From positions 930,001 to 994,000 of the forward strand of contig NZ_CP045144.1 of the NCBI RefSeq assembly GCF_009223885.1: a stretch of 64,000 bases of DNA, written 5' to 3'. This DNA is from Ancylobacter sp. TS-1 (lineage in GTDB: Bacteria > Pseudomonadota > Alphaproteobacteria > Rhizobiales > Xanthobacteraceae). The notes under the pieces are model-generated. The model searched no databases. It was not told the DNA's origin and saw nothing but the letters and a program-made list of their open reading frames with translations. The position numbers and the translations under genes are program-made. Below, piece after piece: positions 10,446-20,681 of the stretch; the first letter of the stretch is position 1, and every line of letters starts with the position of its first letter.

Positions 10446-10631
10446 CGGCGAACTCCGGGAACGTGCGGAAAGTGGCGGTGGAAGACGCGGCGGACCGGGC
10501 CGGACGGGCGGCCGGCCCCGATCGCGGATCGAAGGCATGCTGAGTGGTATCTAGCCTGCCTCGCGGATCGACGAAAGTGCGTGTCGAAAGCCCGGCGACG
10601 GCCGGCGGGCAAGCGTGTATCAGGACGGCCC

Positions 10632-11585
10632 ATGGACGATCCCGCGCCGAGTCCCCTCCCCGCATCGCCGCCCTCCCTCGCCCGCGACCCGCAGGCGCTG
10701 GCGGCGCTGCTTCTGATGCCGCTGTTCTTCTCGACCAACCTGATCATCGGGCGGGCGGTGGCCGGCGCGGTGCCGCCCTGGTCGCTGGCCTTCTGGCGCT
10801 GGTTCATCGCCGTGGCGATCCTGCTGCCGCTGACAGCAGCGACGCTGATCCGCTTCCGCCGGCTACTGGTCAGCGAATGGCGGCGCATCCTGCTGCTCGG
10901 CACGCTCGGCATGGTGCTGTGCGGCGGCAATGTCTATGTCGCGCTCCAGAGCACCACCGCCACCAATGCGACGCTGATCTACACCACCTCCACCATCATG
11001 ATCGTAGTGCTGGACGCGCTGCTGGCCCGGCGCCGGCTTTCCGCGATCCGGCTTGTCGGCACGGTGGCGGGCTTCGCCGGCATCGCGCTCATCACCGTGC
11101 ATGGCGAGCACGGCCGCCTGTTCGGCCTGCACTTCAACAGCGGCGATCTCGGCATATTGGTGGCCGCCACCTCCTGGGCCGCCTATTCGCTGATGCTGCG
11201 CAACGGCCCGCTGAACCAGATGGGCCCGCTGCCGACCTTCACCGCCAATGCGGTTGCCGGCACCGCGCTGCTGGCGCCCTTCGCCCTGTGGGAGACGGCC
11301 TCCGGCGCCCCCTTCCCGACCGGATGGCAGGCGTGGGGCGCCATCGTCTTCCTCGCCATTTCGCCCTCGGTGCTGGCCTTCGGCCTCTACCAGTACTGCG
11401 TGAAGGTGGCGGGCGCGCCGGTAACGGCGACCTTCCTCTATGTCATGCCGGTCTATGGCGTGCTGCTGGCGGTGCTGGTGCTCGGCGAGGAACTGCACCT
11501 CTACCATCTCGTCGGCTTCGTGCTGATCCTCGGCGGGGTGATACTGGCGACCCGCCCGGAACGACGGCCGCGTCCCGCGCATTGA
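10632..11585 (+). CDS. DMT superfamily (EamA-type) transporter
   Basis: 317-residue inner-membrane protein with about ten predicted helices arranged as two EamA repeats, the drug/metabolite transporter pattern. Repeat 1 starts near residue 20 (LLMPLFFSTNLIIGRAV...PWSLAFWRW) and repeat 2 near 175 (GDLGILVAATSWAAYSLMLR). The C-terminus contains the family-typical LGEELHLYHLVGFVLILGGV. Substrate cannot be told from sequence; members export amino acids, purines or other metabolites. Starts at ATG 10632 and is divergent from glmU; the 186 bp between them should hold both promoters, but I see no convincing hexamers. Confidence 0.88.
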   Translation: MDDPAPSPLPASPPSLARDPQALAALLLMPLFFSTNLIIGRAVAGAVPPWSLAFWRWFIAVAILLPLTAATLIRFRRLLVSEWRRILLLGTLGMVLCGGNVYVALQSTTATNATLIYTTSTIMIVVLDALLARRRLSAIRLVGTVAGFAGIALITVHGEHGRLFGLHFNSGDLGILVAATSWAAYSLMLRNGPLNQMGPLPTFTANAVAGTALLAPFALWETASGAPFPTGWQAWGAIVFLAISPSVLAFGLYQYCVKVAGAPVTATFLYVMPVYGVLLAVLVLGEELHLYHLVGFVLILGGVILATRPERRPRPAH

Positions 11586-11601
11586 TCGACCCGGGTTGGC
11601 C

Positions 11602-12039
11602 ATGCGATGGATGGCGCGCCCGACCACCGCGACCACCGCCGAACGGGGACATGCCGCCTTGGCCAATCGCAGCTTCCTGCCCGGCGCCCGCGCCACCAAC
11701 GTCATCATCGCGCTGGGCGCCTTCGCGCTCGGCTGGGCGATCTATGTGCGCTACGCGCTGCTGGAGCAGTCGGCGGTCGGCCTCGCCTGCCGGGGCGTCG
11801 AGACCGCGACCTGCGAGACGCGGGCGCTGGTCATCACCCTGTTCAGCCAGTCGGCCTTCGGCATCGTCGCGGTGGTGGCGGCCGCCATCCAGTTCCTGCG
11901 GCCCTCGCTGGCGATGTTCACCCTCGCTTTGATGGCGACTGCGATGGGGCTCGTTTTCTACAACAACAACCTCGCCGGGCTCGCCGGCGGGCTGCTGCTC
12001 ATATCCTTCGCCCGGCCGTGGCGAGGCGCCAAAGGGTAA
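11602..12039 (+). CDS. Small polytopic membrane protein, unknown
   Basis: 145-residue hydrophobic protein that I do not assign to a named family. After a polar N-terminus it shows about four membrane segments (near 30-50, 73-95, 97-115 and 118-135; NVIIALGAFALGWAIY, VITLFSQSAFGIVAVVAAAI, MFTLALMATAMGLVFYNNN). Two cysteines flank GVETAT (CRGVETATC), a possible extracytoplasmic disulfide. It starts 17 bp after the transporter stop on the same strand; another in-frame ATG lies at 11611. Its 3' end overlaps the convergent GH17 gene by 41 bp. Confidence 0.7.
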   Translation: MRWMARPTTATTAERGHAALANRSFLPGARATNVIIALGAFALGWAIYVRYALLEQSAVGLACRGVETATCETRALVITLFSQSAFGIVAVVAAAIQFLRPSLAMFTLALMATAMGLVFYNNNLAGLAGGLLLISFARPWRGAKG

Positions 12040-13624
12040 GCCCCAGCACCACGAACAGCGTGCCGGTCCACAGCGCCTGCCAGTTCGCCAGCGTCTCGTT
12101 GAAGACGACGTAGAGTCCGCTGCCGACGAACACCATGGCGGCGACGGCTTCGGCCTGCCGGTCGGCGCGCTCGCACCACGCCGCCGCCACCAGCGACTGG
12201 AAGGCGAAACCGGCGACGATCGGGGTCAGCCCGGCGAACTGGAAGTCCTTGTAGCGGGGATCGAAGACCAGCCCGAGCGCGATCTGCGCCGCCAGCACCA
12301 GCGAGGCCGCCAGCAGGAAGGCGAGCGCGCGCTCCAGCAGCGTCGCCCCCGGCGTCGCGGCCGGGTTGAGCGCCAGCGTCAGCGTCACCAGCCGCGCACG
12401 GGCGCCGATGGCAAACGCGCTCGCCAGCGGAACCAGCGTCGCCAGCGCGATCAGCGCGCCGCCCCGGACCCAGCCGCCGACGCCCAGGCTCTCGACCGGC
12501 ACGCTGGCGAGCATGCGGCCATAAGTCAGCCCGGACGCCAGCGCGAGGCCCGCCACAGCTAGCCAGCCGCGCGCGGCGAGCGTGCCCCCCGCCGAGCGGC
12601 GGTTCGCCAGTCCGGCGGCGGCGAAGACGAGGCCGGCGAACAGCGCGCCGATGGCCGCCTGTAGCTTCCAGGCCGGATGGTCGGACACCGCCTCGCCCCA
12701 GGCGAACTTGAAATCGCGCGTATAGGCGTCGAGGAAACCCCAGTGACCGCCCACCGTGCCTTCGAGCTGGCGCTTCCACGGCTGGTCGAAAGCCTCGATG
12801 ACGTTGAGGCGGTAATTCTTCTCCTTGGCGAGCGCCAGCAATTGCTGGATCACCAGCGCCTGGTTGGAGGGCGAGGGCAGCGCGCCCTCGCGCATGCGCC
12901 CCTCGCTCGGCCAGCCGGTCTCGCCGATCAGGATCTCCTTGCCGGCGAAGATCTCGCCGACATGCTCGCGGATCTCGCCGAGATGGGCGACGGACACGTC
13001 CGCCGCCACCGGCAGGTCCTCCCAGAACGGCAGGATGTGCACGGTGACGAAGTCGACCGAATCCGCCAGCCCCCGGTTGCGTTCCCAGAACTCCCAGACA
13101 TCGGCATAGGTGACGTCGACGCCGGCCGGCACCTTGCCCTTCACTTCCTTGAGGAAGACCGCGATGTCGTTGGCCGACTGCTCGCCGCGCAGCAGCACCT
13201 CGTTGCCGACGATGACCGCCTTCACGACGTCAGGGTTCTCCTGCGCCAGCTTCACCGCGCCGTCGATCTCGCGCCGGTTGGCGACCGGATCGCGGGCAAT
13301 CCAGATCCCCTGCAGCACGGTCAAGCCGTGCTTGCGCGCAAGCTCGGGCACGGAATCGAGGCTCGCCTGCGTCGAGGAATAGGTGCGCACGCAATGGGTG
13401 ATCTTCGCCAGCCGGGCGAGGTCGTCGTCGACCTGCGCCGGGGTGATGTCGATCGCCGGGGTGAACGGGTCCTGACCGGGACGAAATGGCGCATAGGAGA
13501 CGCAGGGCAGCTTCTCGCCCGCTGCCAGCGGCGAGGCGGGCGCCGGAACCGGCTGCCCGAGCCACGCCCAGACGGCGACGATTGCCGCGCAGACGACGGC
13601 GGCAAGCGCGAGAGGCAATCGCAT
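11999..13624 (-). CDS. GH17-family beta-glucan glycosidase/transglycosylase with C-terminal membrane domain
   Basis: 541 residues. An N-terminal signal anchor (about 1-22) is followed by an extracytoplasmic GH17-like (beta/alpha)8 domain (about 38-310). The two expected catalytic glutamates are in place: Glu142 in IVGNEVLLRGE (acid/base) and Glu235 in LIGETGWPS (nucleophile). Further family signs are CVRTYSS and VIEAFDQPWK. About eight membrane helices follow (about 322-540). Proteobacterial GH17 proteins of this type are linked to making or remodelling beta-1,3/1,6-glucans. It is divergent from the glucan protein at 13828 and near the GH17-GT2 synthase at 14555, which carries a homologous GH17 domain. 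Likely role: trimming, branching or cyclising glucan in the periplasm; whether it hydrolyses or transfers cannot be decided. Confidence 0.82.
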   Translation of the reverse strand: MRLPLALAAVVCAAIVAVWAWLGQPVPAPASPLAAGEKLPCVSYAPFRPGQDPFTPAIDITPAQVDDDLARLAKITHCVRTYSSTQASLDSVPELARKHGLTVLQGIWIARDPVANRREIDGAVKLAQENPDVVKAVIVGNEVLLRGEQSANDIAVFLKEVKGKVPAGVDVTYADVWEFWERNRGLADSVDFVTVHILPFWEDLPVAADVSVAHLGEIREHVGEIFAGKEILIGETGWPSEGRMREGALPSPSNQALVIQQLLALAKEKNYRLNVIEAFDQPWKRQLEGTVGGHWGFLDAYTRDFKFAWGEAVSDHPAWKLQAAIGALFAGLVFAAAGLANRRSAGGTLAARGWLAVAGLALASGLTYGRMLASVPVESLGVGGWVRGGALIALATLVPLASAFAIGARARLVTLTLALNPAATPGATLLERALAFLLAASLVLAAQIALGLVFDPRYKDFQFAGLTPIVAGFAFQSLVAAAWCERADRQAEAVAAMVFVGSGLYVVFNETLANWQALWTGTLFVVLGLTLWRLATAGRRI

Positions 13625-13753
13625 GCGGGATTTCTCCGAAGGGCGAACGACCAGTGGTCATGCCCGGTAGCGGGGGTTTCGAGCCGCGGCAAGAGGCGTT
13701 TGGAAAGAGGCAGAATTTTGCGCGCACAGACGCCTCGCCGCAGCGCCGTCATG

Positions 13754-13782
13754 CTGACAAATTCCACCGGTTCTCCTACTGT
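13754..13782 (+). promoter_or_regulatory. Candidate sigma-70-like promoter of the 13828 gene
   Basis: CTGACA (13754-13759), 17-nt spacer, TACTGT (13777-13782), about 45 nt before the ATG at 13828 and within the divergent gap between the two glucan genes. Hexamers are only moderately close to consensus. Confidence 0.4.
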
Positions 13783-13827
13783 CCAAGTCGGTCCGGTGTT
13801 TCCTCTCTCGCGTGTGACGTTTCCCCC

Positions 13828-14307
13828 ATGTTGTGCTCCGTACATCCCCTCGCCGCCGCCCTGTTCGGCGGCTTCATCCTGATGGCCGCGGCCCCCGTCG
13901 CCGGCCACGCGCAGAGCGCCGCGCCGGAGCAGAAGCCGGCCGAGCAGAAGTCGCCGGAGGAGCAGGCGAAGGAGGAGGCCCAGCGCCGCTCGGTCGAGGA
14001 ATTCGCCGAAGCCGCCAAGCTGCCCGGCAATGCCGGCCTGCCCGAATGCGTGTGGAGCGGCCGGCGCATCGCCATGCTGCTGTGGCGCGACGACATCGAC
14101 ACCGCCCGACGCCACATGGAGCTTTACGAGCGCTTCGGCTGCCCGACCGAGCATCTCAAGATCGCGTTCCGCTGCCTCGTGCGGCAGGGCAACATCGACA
14201 GCAAGGCGCAGGAGCGCCTGTCCGAGCGCGTGCATGCCTGCTGGGTCAACCCGGACGCGCCCCCGCCGGCCCCGGCGGCGGCCCCGGCCAAGGCGCCCGC
14301 GCAGTAG
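13828..14307 (+). CDS. Small periplasmic protein of beta-1,3/1,6-glucan loci
   Basis: 159 residues with a likely signal peptide (about 1-28, ending AGHAQS), a Glu/Lys/Pro-rich linker (about 30-55) and a compact domain (about 56-142) with four cysteines (LPECVWSGRR, RFGCPTEHL, AFRCLVRQGNID, VHACWVNP), followed by an Ala/Pro tail. From memory, Rhizobiales proteins with this Cys pattern are annotated as beta-1-3, beta-1-6-glucan biosynthesis proteins and sit beside ndvB/ndvC-like genes; the neighbours here fit. The biochemical function is not established. ATG at 13828 lacks a strong ribosome site. Confidence 0.78.
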   Translation: MLCSVHPLAAALFGGFILMAAAPVAGHAQSAAPEQKPAEQKSPEEQAKEEAQRRSVEEFAEAAKLPGNAGLPECVWSGRRIAMLLWRDDIDTARRHMELYERFGCPTEHLKIAFRCLVRQGNIDSKAQERLSERVHACWVNPDAPPPAPAAAPAKAPAQ

Positions 14308-14487
14308 CCGATACCGGCGCAGGGCCTTCGTCCTGCGCAATAAATTCGCGCGACAGCCCGGCGCCCGACATCAGCGCGACATGGGCTTGCCATAGTGCGG
14401 AACAATTATCCGTTTCGACGCGTTTCAGCACCGAAGCGGCATTTTCGAAAGACAAATCGCGCCTGTCGCGATGCGGCGACGAGAATG

Positions 14488-14516
14488 CTGCAACTGCGTC
14501 GAAACTGTACTATATT
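14488..14516 (+). promoter_or_regulatory. Candidate promoter of the GH17-GT2 synthase
   Basis: CTGCAA (14488-14493), 17-nt spacer, TATATT (14511-14516), 38 nt before the ATG at 14555. The -10 is strong, the -35 weak. It suggests separate transcription from the 13828 gene despite the same orientation. Confidence 0.45.
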
Positions 14517-14554
14517 CCGTCCGTCACCCTCCCTTCGTTCCGTGGGTTTGTCTC

Positions 14555-17203
14555 ATGCGCCCCGCTGTCCGTGTCGCTGCCGCTGCGCTTGCGGTCGTCA
14601 CGTGCGTAAATGCCTTTGTGTGGCTTGCCCTGCGCGAGGAGGTAACGGCTCCGTCCGTTCCCGATCGCTTCCAGAGCATGTCCTTCGCGCCCTATGGGCG
14701 TGATACCAACCCCGACAAGGGCGAAGCGACAACCGAGGCGCAGATCCGCGCCGATGTCGCGGCGGTGGCCCCCTATACCCGCGCGGTCCGCACCTACGCC
14801 TCGACCGGCAATCTCGACCTCGTGGCCAAGATCGCCGCCGAGAAGGGCCTGAAGACCACGGTCGGCGCCTGGCTGGACGAGGACGAGCAGCGCAACGAGC
14901 GCGAAATCGCCAACGCCATCGACGCCGCGAAGAAGAATTCCAACGTCGTCGGCATCGTGGTCGGCAACGAGTCAATCCTGCGCGCCGAGCGCACGCCCGA
15001 GCAGCTCATCGAGACCATCCGCCGCGTCAAGCGCGAGACCAACGTGCCGGTCACGACCGGCGAGACGTGGGACGTCTGGCTCGACCATCCCGAACTGGTC
15101 TCCGCCGTCGACTACATCGCCGCCCACATGCTCCCCTACTGGGAGGGCATCCCGTCCGAGCGGGTCGTCGACCACGTCATCTCCATCTATGACCGCCTGC
15201 GCGCCGCCTATCCCGGCAAGCGCATCGTCATCGCCGAGTTCGGCTGGCCGAGCCAGGGCTACAACCGCGACAGCGCGATGCCCGGCGAGCTTGAGCAGGG
15301 CAAGATCATCCGCGACTTCGCGGCCCGCGCCGACGCGCTCGGCATCGAATACAACCTGATCGAGGCGTTCGACGCCCCGTGGAAGAGCTTCGAGGGCAGC
15401 GTCGGCCAGTACTGGGGCGTCCTCGACGCCGACCGCGAGCTGAAGTTCCCGCTTTCCGGCCCGATCACCCCGGCGACCTACACCGCGACCGCCGCCATCG
15501 CGCTGCTGCTCGGCATCGCCTTCTCGCTGCCGGTGTTCCGCTTCGCGCGGCTGACCATGACGCAGGCGATCGTGATGATCGGCGCCGCCAACCTGGTCGG
15601 CGCGTGGATCGCCACCGTGACCGACCACTGGCTTACCCATTACGTGGTCGGCGGCAACAAGGTGACCTTCGTCGTCAGTCTCGTGCTGCTGGTGCCCCTG
15701 GTCGTGGTCATGCTCTACCGGGTCGAGGAACTCGCCACCATCGCCTTCGGCCGCTCGCCCCGCCGCCTGCTGCGCCGGAGCGACGTCGTCGCCCCCTCGC
15801 GCACGCCCAAGGTCTCGATCCATATCCCGGCCTACAAGGAGCCGCCGGAGATGCTGAAGCAGACGCTCGACGGCGTCGCTCGGCTCAACTGGCCGAACTT
15901 CGAGTGCCTGGTCATCATCAACAACACGCCGGACCCGGCCTATTGGGAGCCGATCGAGGCCTATTGCCGCGAACTCGGCGACCGCTTCAAGTTCATCAAC
16001 CTGCCGAAGGTCGAGGGCTTCAAGGCCGGCGCGCTGCGTGCCGCCATGCTGCAGACCGCGCCGGATGCCGAGATCATCGGCATCATCGACGCCGACTATG
16101 TGGTCGACCCCAACTGGCTGATGGAACTCGTCCCGTCCTTCGAGGACCCGACCGTCGGCATCGTGCAGGCGCCGCAGGACCACCGCGACGCCAACCGCAG
16201 CCTGCTGCACGAGGCGATGAACACCGAATATGCCGGCTTCTTCGACATCGGCATGGTCCAGCGCAACGAGCATGACGCCATCGTCGTGCACGGCACCATG
16301 TGCCTGATGCGCCGCGCCGCCATGGTCGAGGCCGGCGACTGGTCGAGCGACACGATCTGCGAGGACACCGATCTCGGCCTCGCCATCGTCGAGCGCGGCT
16401 GGAAGAGCCACTACACCAATGAACGCTATGGCTGGGGCCTGCTGCCGGACGACTTCGCCTCGTTCAAGAAGCAGCGCCACCGCTGGGCCTATGGCGGCAT
16501 GCAGATCATCAAGAAGCACTGGCGGCGCATGCTGCCGACCGGTGGCACCCGCCTGACCCCGGCCCAGCGCCGCGAGTTCTCCATCGGCTGGGTGAGCTGG
16601 CTCGGCTCGGAGAGCGTGGGCGCGCTGGTGGCGATCCTGTCGCTGCTGTGGGTGCCGCTGGTCCTCGGCCTCGGTATCGCCGTGCCGCAGCGCATCCTCA
16701 CCGTGCCGATCCTGTTCTGCTTCGGCATCTATGTGCTGCACTTCATCGCGCTCTACCGGCTGCGCGTGGCGACGACCCCGGTGCGCATGCTCGGCGCGGC
16801 CTTCGCGGCCATGGCGGTGCAGTTCACCGTGGCCAAGGCGGTCTATGACAGCTTCCGCTACAAGGACCTCGCCTTCGCCCGCACCGCCAAGGGCTCCTGG
16901 CTGGCGGATGCCGCCCGCGCCTTCCCGGCCCTGCCGGAGGCGATCATCGGCGCCGGCCTGCTGCTCGCCGCGATCGCGCTGCGCATGACCAACTGGCATG
17001 CGGTGGTGGAGGTCGACCTGTTCGCCCTCGCCCTCGCCGTGCAGAGCCTGCCCTTCGTGGCTGCGGCCGGTATCGGCTGGCTGGAAGGCTCGCCGCTGAA
17101 CGCCTTCGCCACCTGGAGCGCGCTGCGCACGCGGGCGCTGGCGCTGCTGCCCGGCCGCGCCGTGCCGCAGGTCGAAGCGGTTCCGGAGAAGGTCAGCAGC
17201 TGA
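14555..17203 (+). CDS. Membrane beta-glucan synthase: GH17-like domain fused to GT2 glycosyltransferase
   Basis: 882-residue fusion. N-terminal membrane anchor (about 5-27), periplasmic GH17-like domain (about 38-300) with Glu139 in VVGNESILRA and Glu228 in IAEFGWPSQG at the catalytic positions, membrane helices (about 308-390), a cytoplasmic GT2 domain (about 415-660) and about five or six helices to the C-terminus. GT2 signatures: SIHIPAYKEPPEML, DAD at 512-514, CEDTDLGLAI near 602 and QRHRW at 640-644, the processive-synthase set also seen in cellulose synthase and NdvB/C. It most probably polymerises UDP-glucose into a beta-glucan and modifies or cyclises it outside the membrane, as proposed for Bradyrhizobium NdvB/NdvC glucans; linkage is inference. 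The ATG at 14555 is preferred over upstream in-frame codons because the anchor follows directly. Confidence 0.85.
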   Translation: MRPAVRVAAAALAVVTCVNAFVWLALREEVTAPSVPDRFQSMSFAPYGRDTNPDKGEATTEAQIRADVAAVAPYTRAVRTYASTGNLDLVAKIAAEKGLKTTVGAWLDEDEQRNEREIANAIDAAKKNSNVVGIVVGNESILRAERTPEQLIETIRRVKRETNVPVTTGETWDVWLDHPELVSAVDYIAAHMLPYWEGIPSERVVDHVISIYDRLRAAYPGKRIVIAEFGWPSQGYNRDSAMPGELEQGKIIRDFAARADALGIEYNLIEAFDAPWKSFEGSVGQYWGVLDADRELKFPLSGPITPATYTATAAIALLLGIAFSLPVFRFARLTMTQAIVMIGAANLVGAWIATVTDHWLTHYVVGGNKVTFVVSLVLLVPLVVVMLYRVEELATIAFGRSPRRLLRRSDVVAPSRTPKVSIHIPAYKEPPEMLKQTLDGVARLNWPNFECLVIINNTPDPAYWEPIEAYCRELGDRFKFINLPKVEGFKAGALRAAMLQTAPDAEIIGIIDADYVVDPNWLMELVPSFEDPTVGIVQAPQDHRDANRSLLHEAMNTEYAGFFDIGMVQRNEHDAIVVHGTMCLMRRAAMVEAGDWSSDTICEDTDLGLAIVERGWKSHYTNERYGWGLLPDDFASFKKQRHRWAYGGMQIIKKHWRRMLPTGGTRLTPAQRREFSIGWVSWLGSESVGALVAILSLLWVPLVLGLGIAVPQRILTVPILFCFGIYVLHFIALYRLRVATTPVRMLGAAFAAMAVQFTVAKAVYDSFRYKDLAFARTAKGSWLADAARAFPALPEAIIGAGLLLAAIALRMTNWHAVVEVDLFALALAVQSLPFVAAAGIGWLEGSPLNAFATWSALRTRALALLPGRAVPQVEAVPEKVSS

Positions 17204-17264
17204 TCGCCCCCGGGCGCCGGGCCCAGGCCCGGCAGCCCGGCCAGCGTACATCCGACACATGAGA

Positions 17265-17305
17265 AAAGGCCCGGAAGCGATTCCGGGCCTTTCGTTATTT
17301 CGCTT
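17265..17305 (+). terminator. Strong, probably bidirectional terminator
   Basis: Perfect 12-bp stem AAAGGCCCGGAA / TTCCGGGCCTTT with loop GCGA, followed by CGTTATTTCGCTTT on plus and TTTTCTC on minus. It lies between the convergent GT2 synthase and VOC genes and can serve both. Confidence 0.85.
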
Positions 17306-17338
17306 TCTTCAATCGGCTATTCAGGCGGCTGCCGGCGT

Positions 17339-18208
17339 TCAGGCGGCTGGCTCGAAGGCCAGCGTCGCCCCGAGCGCCGCCTTCGGACCCACCACGACCA
17401 GCCCCTCGATTTCCTCGGCCGCCATGCGCGTGGACGACACCTGACGCCGCAGCCGCGCAATGTCGCCCACCGCGAAGCGCAGCGCCGCCAGCCGCAGCCC
17501 TGGCCCGGCCGGCGCGGCGACCCCGAAGCGCTCGGTGAACAGCGCGGGGCTCATCAGATCGATATCGCCGCGCGGAGTCCGGGCGATGTACCAGCCATCC
17601 ACCGCCCGGCGGAAATCGACCCCGACGAAGACCGACAGGAAATCGAGATGGGCGGCCGGCTCGGGTGCCGTCAGCACGACGCCGGCAATGCCGGTGGTGC
17701 CGTTCATGTGGCGCTGAAGGTCCGGTGCCCAGAAATTCTCGGGACGGCGCTGCAGGCTGGTGAAGAAGCCGGCATGGGGCGAGGCCGCCTCGCGGGCGAA
17801 AGCCAGCGAGAACGCCACCTCGACCTCCGAGCCGTCCGGCCGCTTGCCCTGGCGGGCGAAGTCGAACAGGTCGAGCCCGCCAAAGCCGGCGGTGTCGAAT
17901 TCAAGCTTGTCGGCGGCGGGTTCGTTGCCCTCCAGCACCAGCATCGACAGGCCCGGCCCGACCTCGGCGAGAAAATCGCGGTTGAAGGCGCCGAACGAGA
18001 AGCTCGATTCGCCGTGCGGCACGATGGCCTCGGGCTGGGCGATCTCCAGAAGCTCGACGAAGAAGCCCGGCATCTGGACGATCCGGTTGTCGGTGCCCCA
18101 GGGATGGCGGTTGCGCGTGCCGACCGTGAAGCCGAGCATGTCGTAGAGTTCGCCCGCCGCTTCAAGATCGCGGACGACATGGACGACGTGATCGAGACCG
18201 CGAGCCAC
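17339..18208 (-). CDS. VOC-superfamily protein, glyoxalase-like
   Basis: 289 residues with two vicinal-oxygen-chelate-like halves. The N-terminal half (ARGLDHVVHVVRDLEAAGELY, LGFTVGTRNRHPWGTDNRIV, FVELLEI) matches the Glyoxalase_3-type domain; the second half begins near 155 with GIAGVVLTAPEPAAHLDFLSVFVG. A metal-binding pattern is only partly evident, so the reaction (isomerase, dioxygenase or none) is unknown. The start is a GTG at 18208 with an excellent AGGAG ribosome site; no ATG fits as well. It stands alone between the glucan locus and pyrG. Confidence 0.75.
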   Translation of the reverse strand: MARGLDHVVHVVRDLEAAGELYDMLGFTVGTRNRHPWGTDNRIVQMPGFFVELLEIAQPEAIVPHGESSFSFGAFNRDFLAEVGPGLSMLVLEGNEPAADKLEFDTAGFGGLDLFDFARQGKRPDGSEVEVAFSLAFAREAASPHAGFFTSLQRRPENFWAPDLQRHMNGTTGIAGVVLTAPEPAAHLDFLSVFVGVDFRRAVDGWYIARTPRGDIDLMSPALFTERFGVAAPAGPGLRLAALRFAVGDIARLRRQVSSTRMAAEEIEGLVVVGPKAALGATLAFEPAA

Positions 18209-18401
18209 CAGCGCACTCCTCCCCTGACGACCGGACGCGCATGGCCTCCGGTCCGACATCCCATGCGCGATTGGAGCACGCGGCGAACGCGGGAATCCAG
18301 CCTCGATTGCCCGTCCCGCGTGTTTCCCGGTCGGGGTGAGGCTTCCCGGTCGCCGGAAGCGACCTGCCGCGGCCGGTCCGGCCACGGCGGGAGGTAGCGG
18401 G

Positions 18402-20042
<1,641 letters not shown>

Positions 20043-20152
20043 CTAACGGCAAAAACGCGATTCGACGAGAGCCCGTCTTGCCGAACGGGCTCCCGCCTGT
20101 GGGTAAACGAAACGCGGCCCGGACCGGAGGGGAAATCGGGACCGTGCCGGGA

Positions 20153-20539
20153 TTACTGCGACTGCGGCGCCGAGGGAACCGCCGGAGCGGCGGGCGGGGC
20201 CGGCTGGGCCGCGTTGAGCTGGTCGAGCACCGAACTGCCGGGCGCGGGCGCCGAGGGAGCGCCGGGAACGGAAGCGGGCGCGGTGAAGATGGTGGTCGGG
20301 CCGCGACCCCAGCCGGCGAGAATCGTCAGCGACAGGCTGGTGATGAAGAACAGCCCCGCCAGGATCGCCGTCGCGCGGGTCAGCACGTTGGCCGTGCCGC
20401 GGGCGCTGAAGAAGCCGCCACCGCCGCCACCGCCGCCGCCACCAATGCCGAGGCCGCCGCCTTCCGAACGCTGGATCAGCACGACGCCGATAAGGGCCAG
20501 CACGACCATGAGATGGATGACGATGATTACGGTTTGCAT
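20153..20539 (-). CDS. secG: Preprotein translocase subunit SecG
   Basis: Small inner-membrane subunit of the SecYEG protein export channel. 128 residues with two membrane helices (about 2-23 MQTVIIVIHLMVVLALIGVV, and about 55-78) separated by the conserved cytoplasmic QRSEGGGLGIGGG loop, here extended to a run of ten glycines. The C-terminal tail (about 88-128) is Ala/Pro/Ser-rich and probably disordered. The order tpiA-secG-pyrG is typical of alphaproteobacteria. Confidence 0.93.
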   Translation of the reverse strand: MQTVIIVIHLMVVLALIGVVLIQRSEGGGLGIGGGGGGGGGGFFSARGTANVLTRATAILAGLFFITSLSLTILAGWGRGPTTIFTAPASVPGAPSAPAPGSSVLDQLNAAQPAPPAAPAVPSAPQSQ

Positions 20540-20681
20540 CTGACGCCTTCAAAATGCTCGTGCGAGGGCGAGCGCAAAGCACCCGCCGCAATCTTTGGGC
20601 GCGTTCCTACACGATTGCGTCCGGGGTTTCCAGCCGCCGCGCCATACGCCGCACCGATCGGCGAAACGCCGCGCGGCACGC

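Noticed and set aside
14317..14340. Hairpin GCGCAGG / CCTGCGC after the 13828 gene as a terminator
   Set aside because: Followed by AATAAATT rather than a U-run on the plus strand, so not supported as a Rho-independent terminator.
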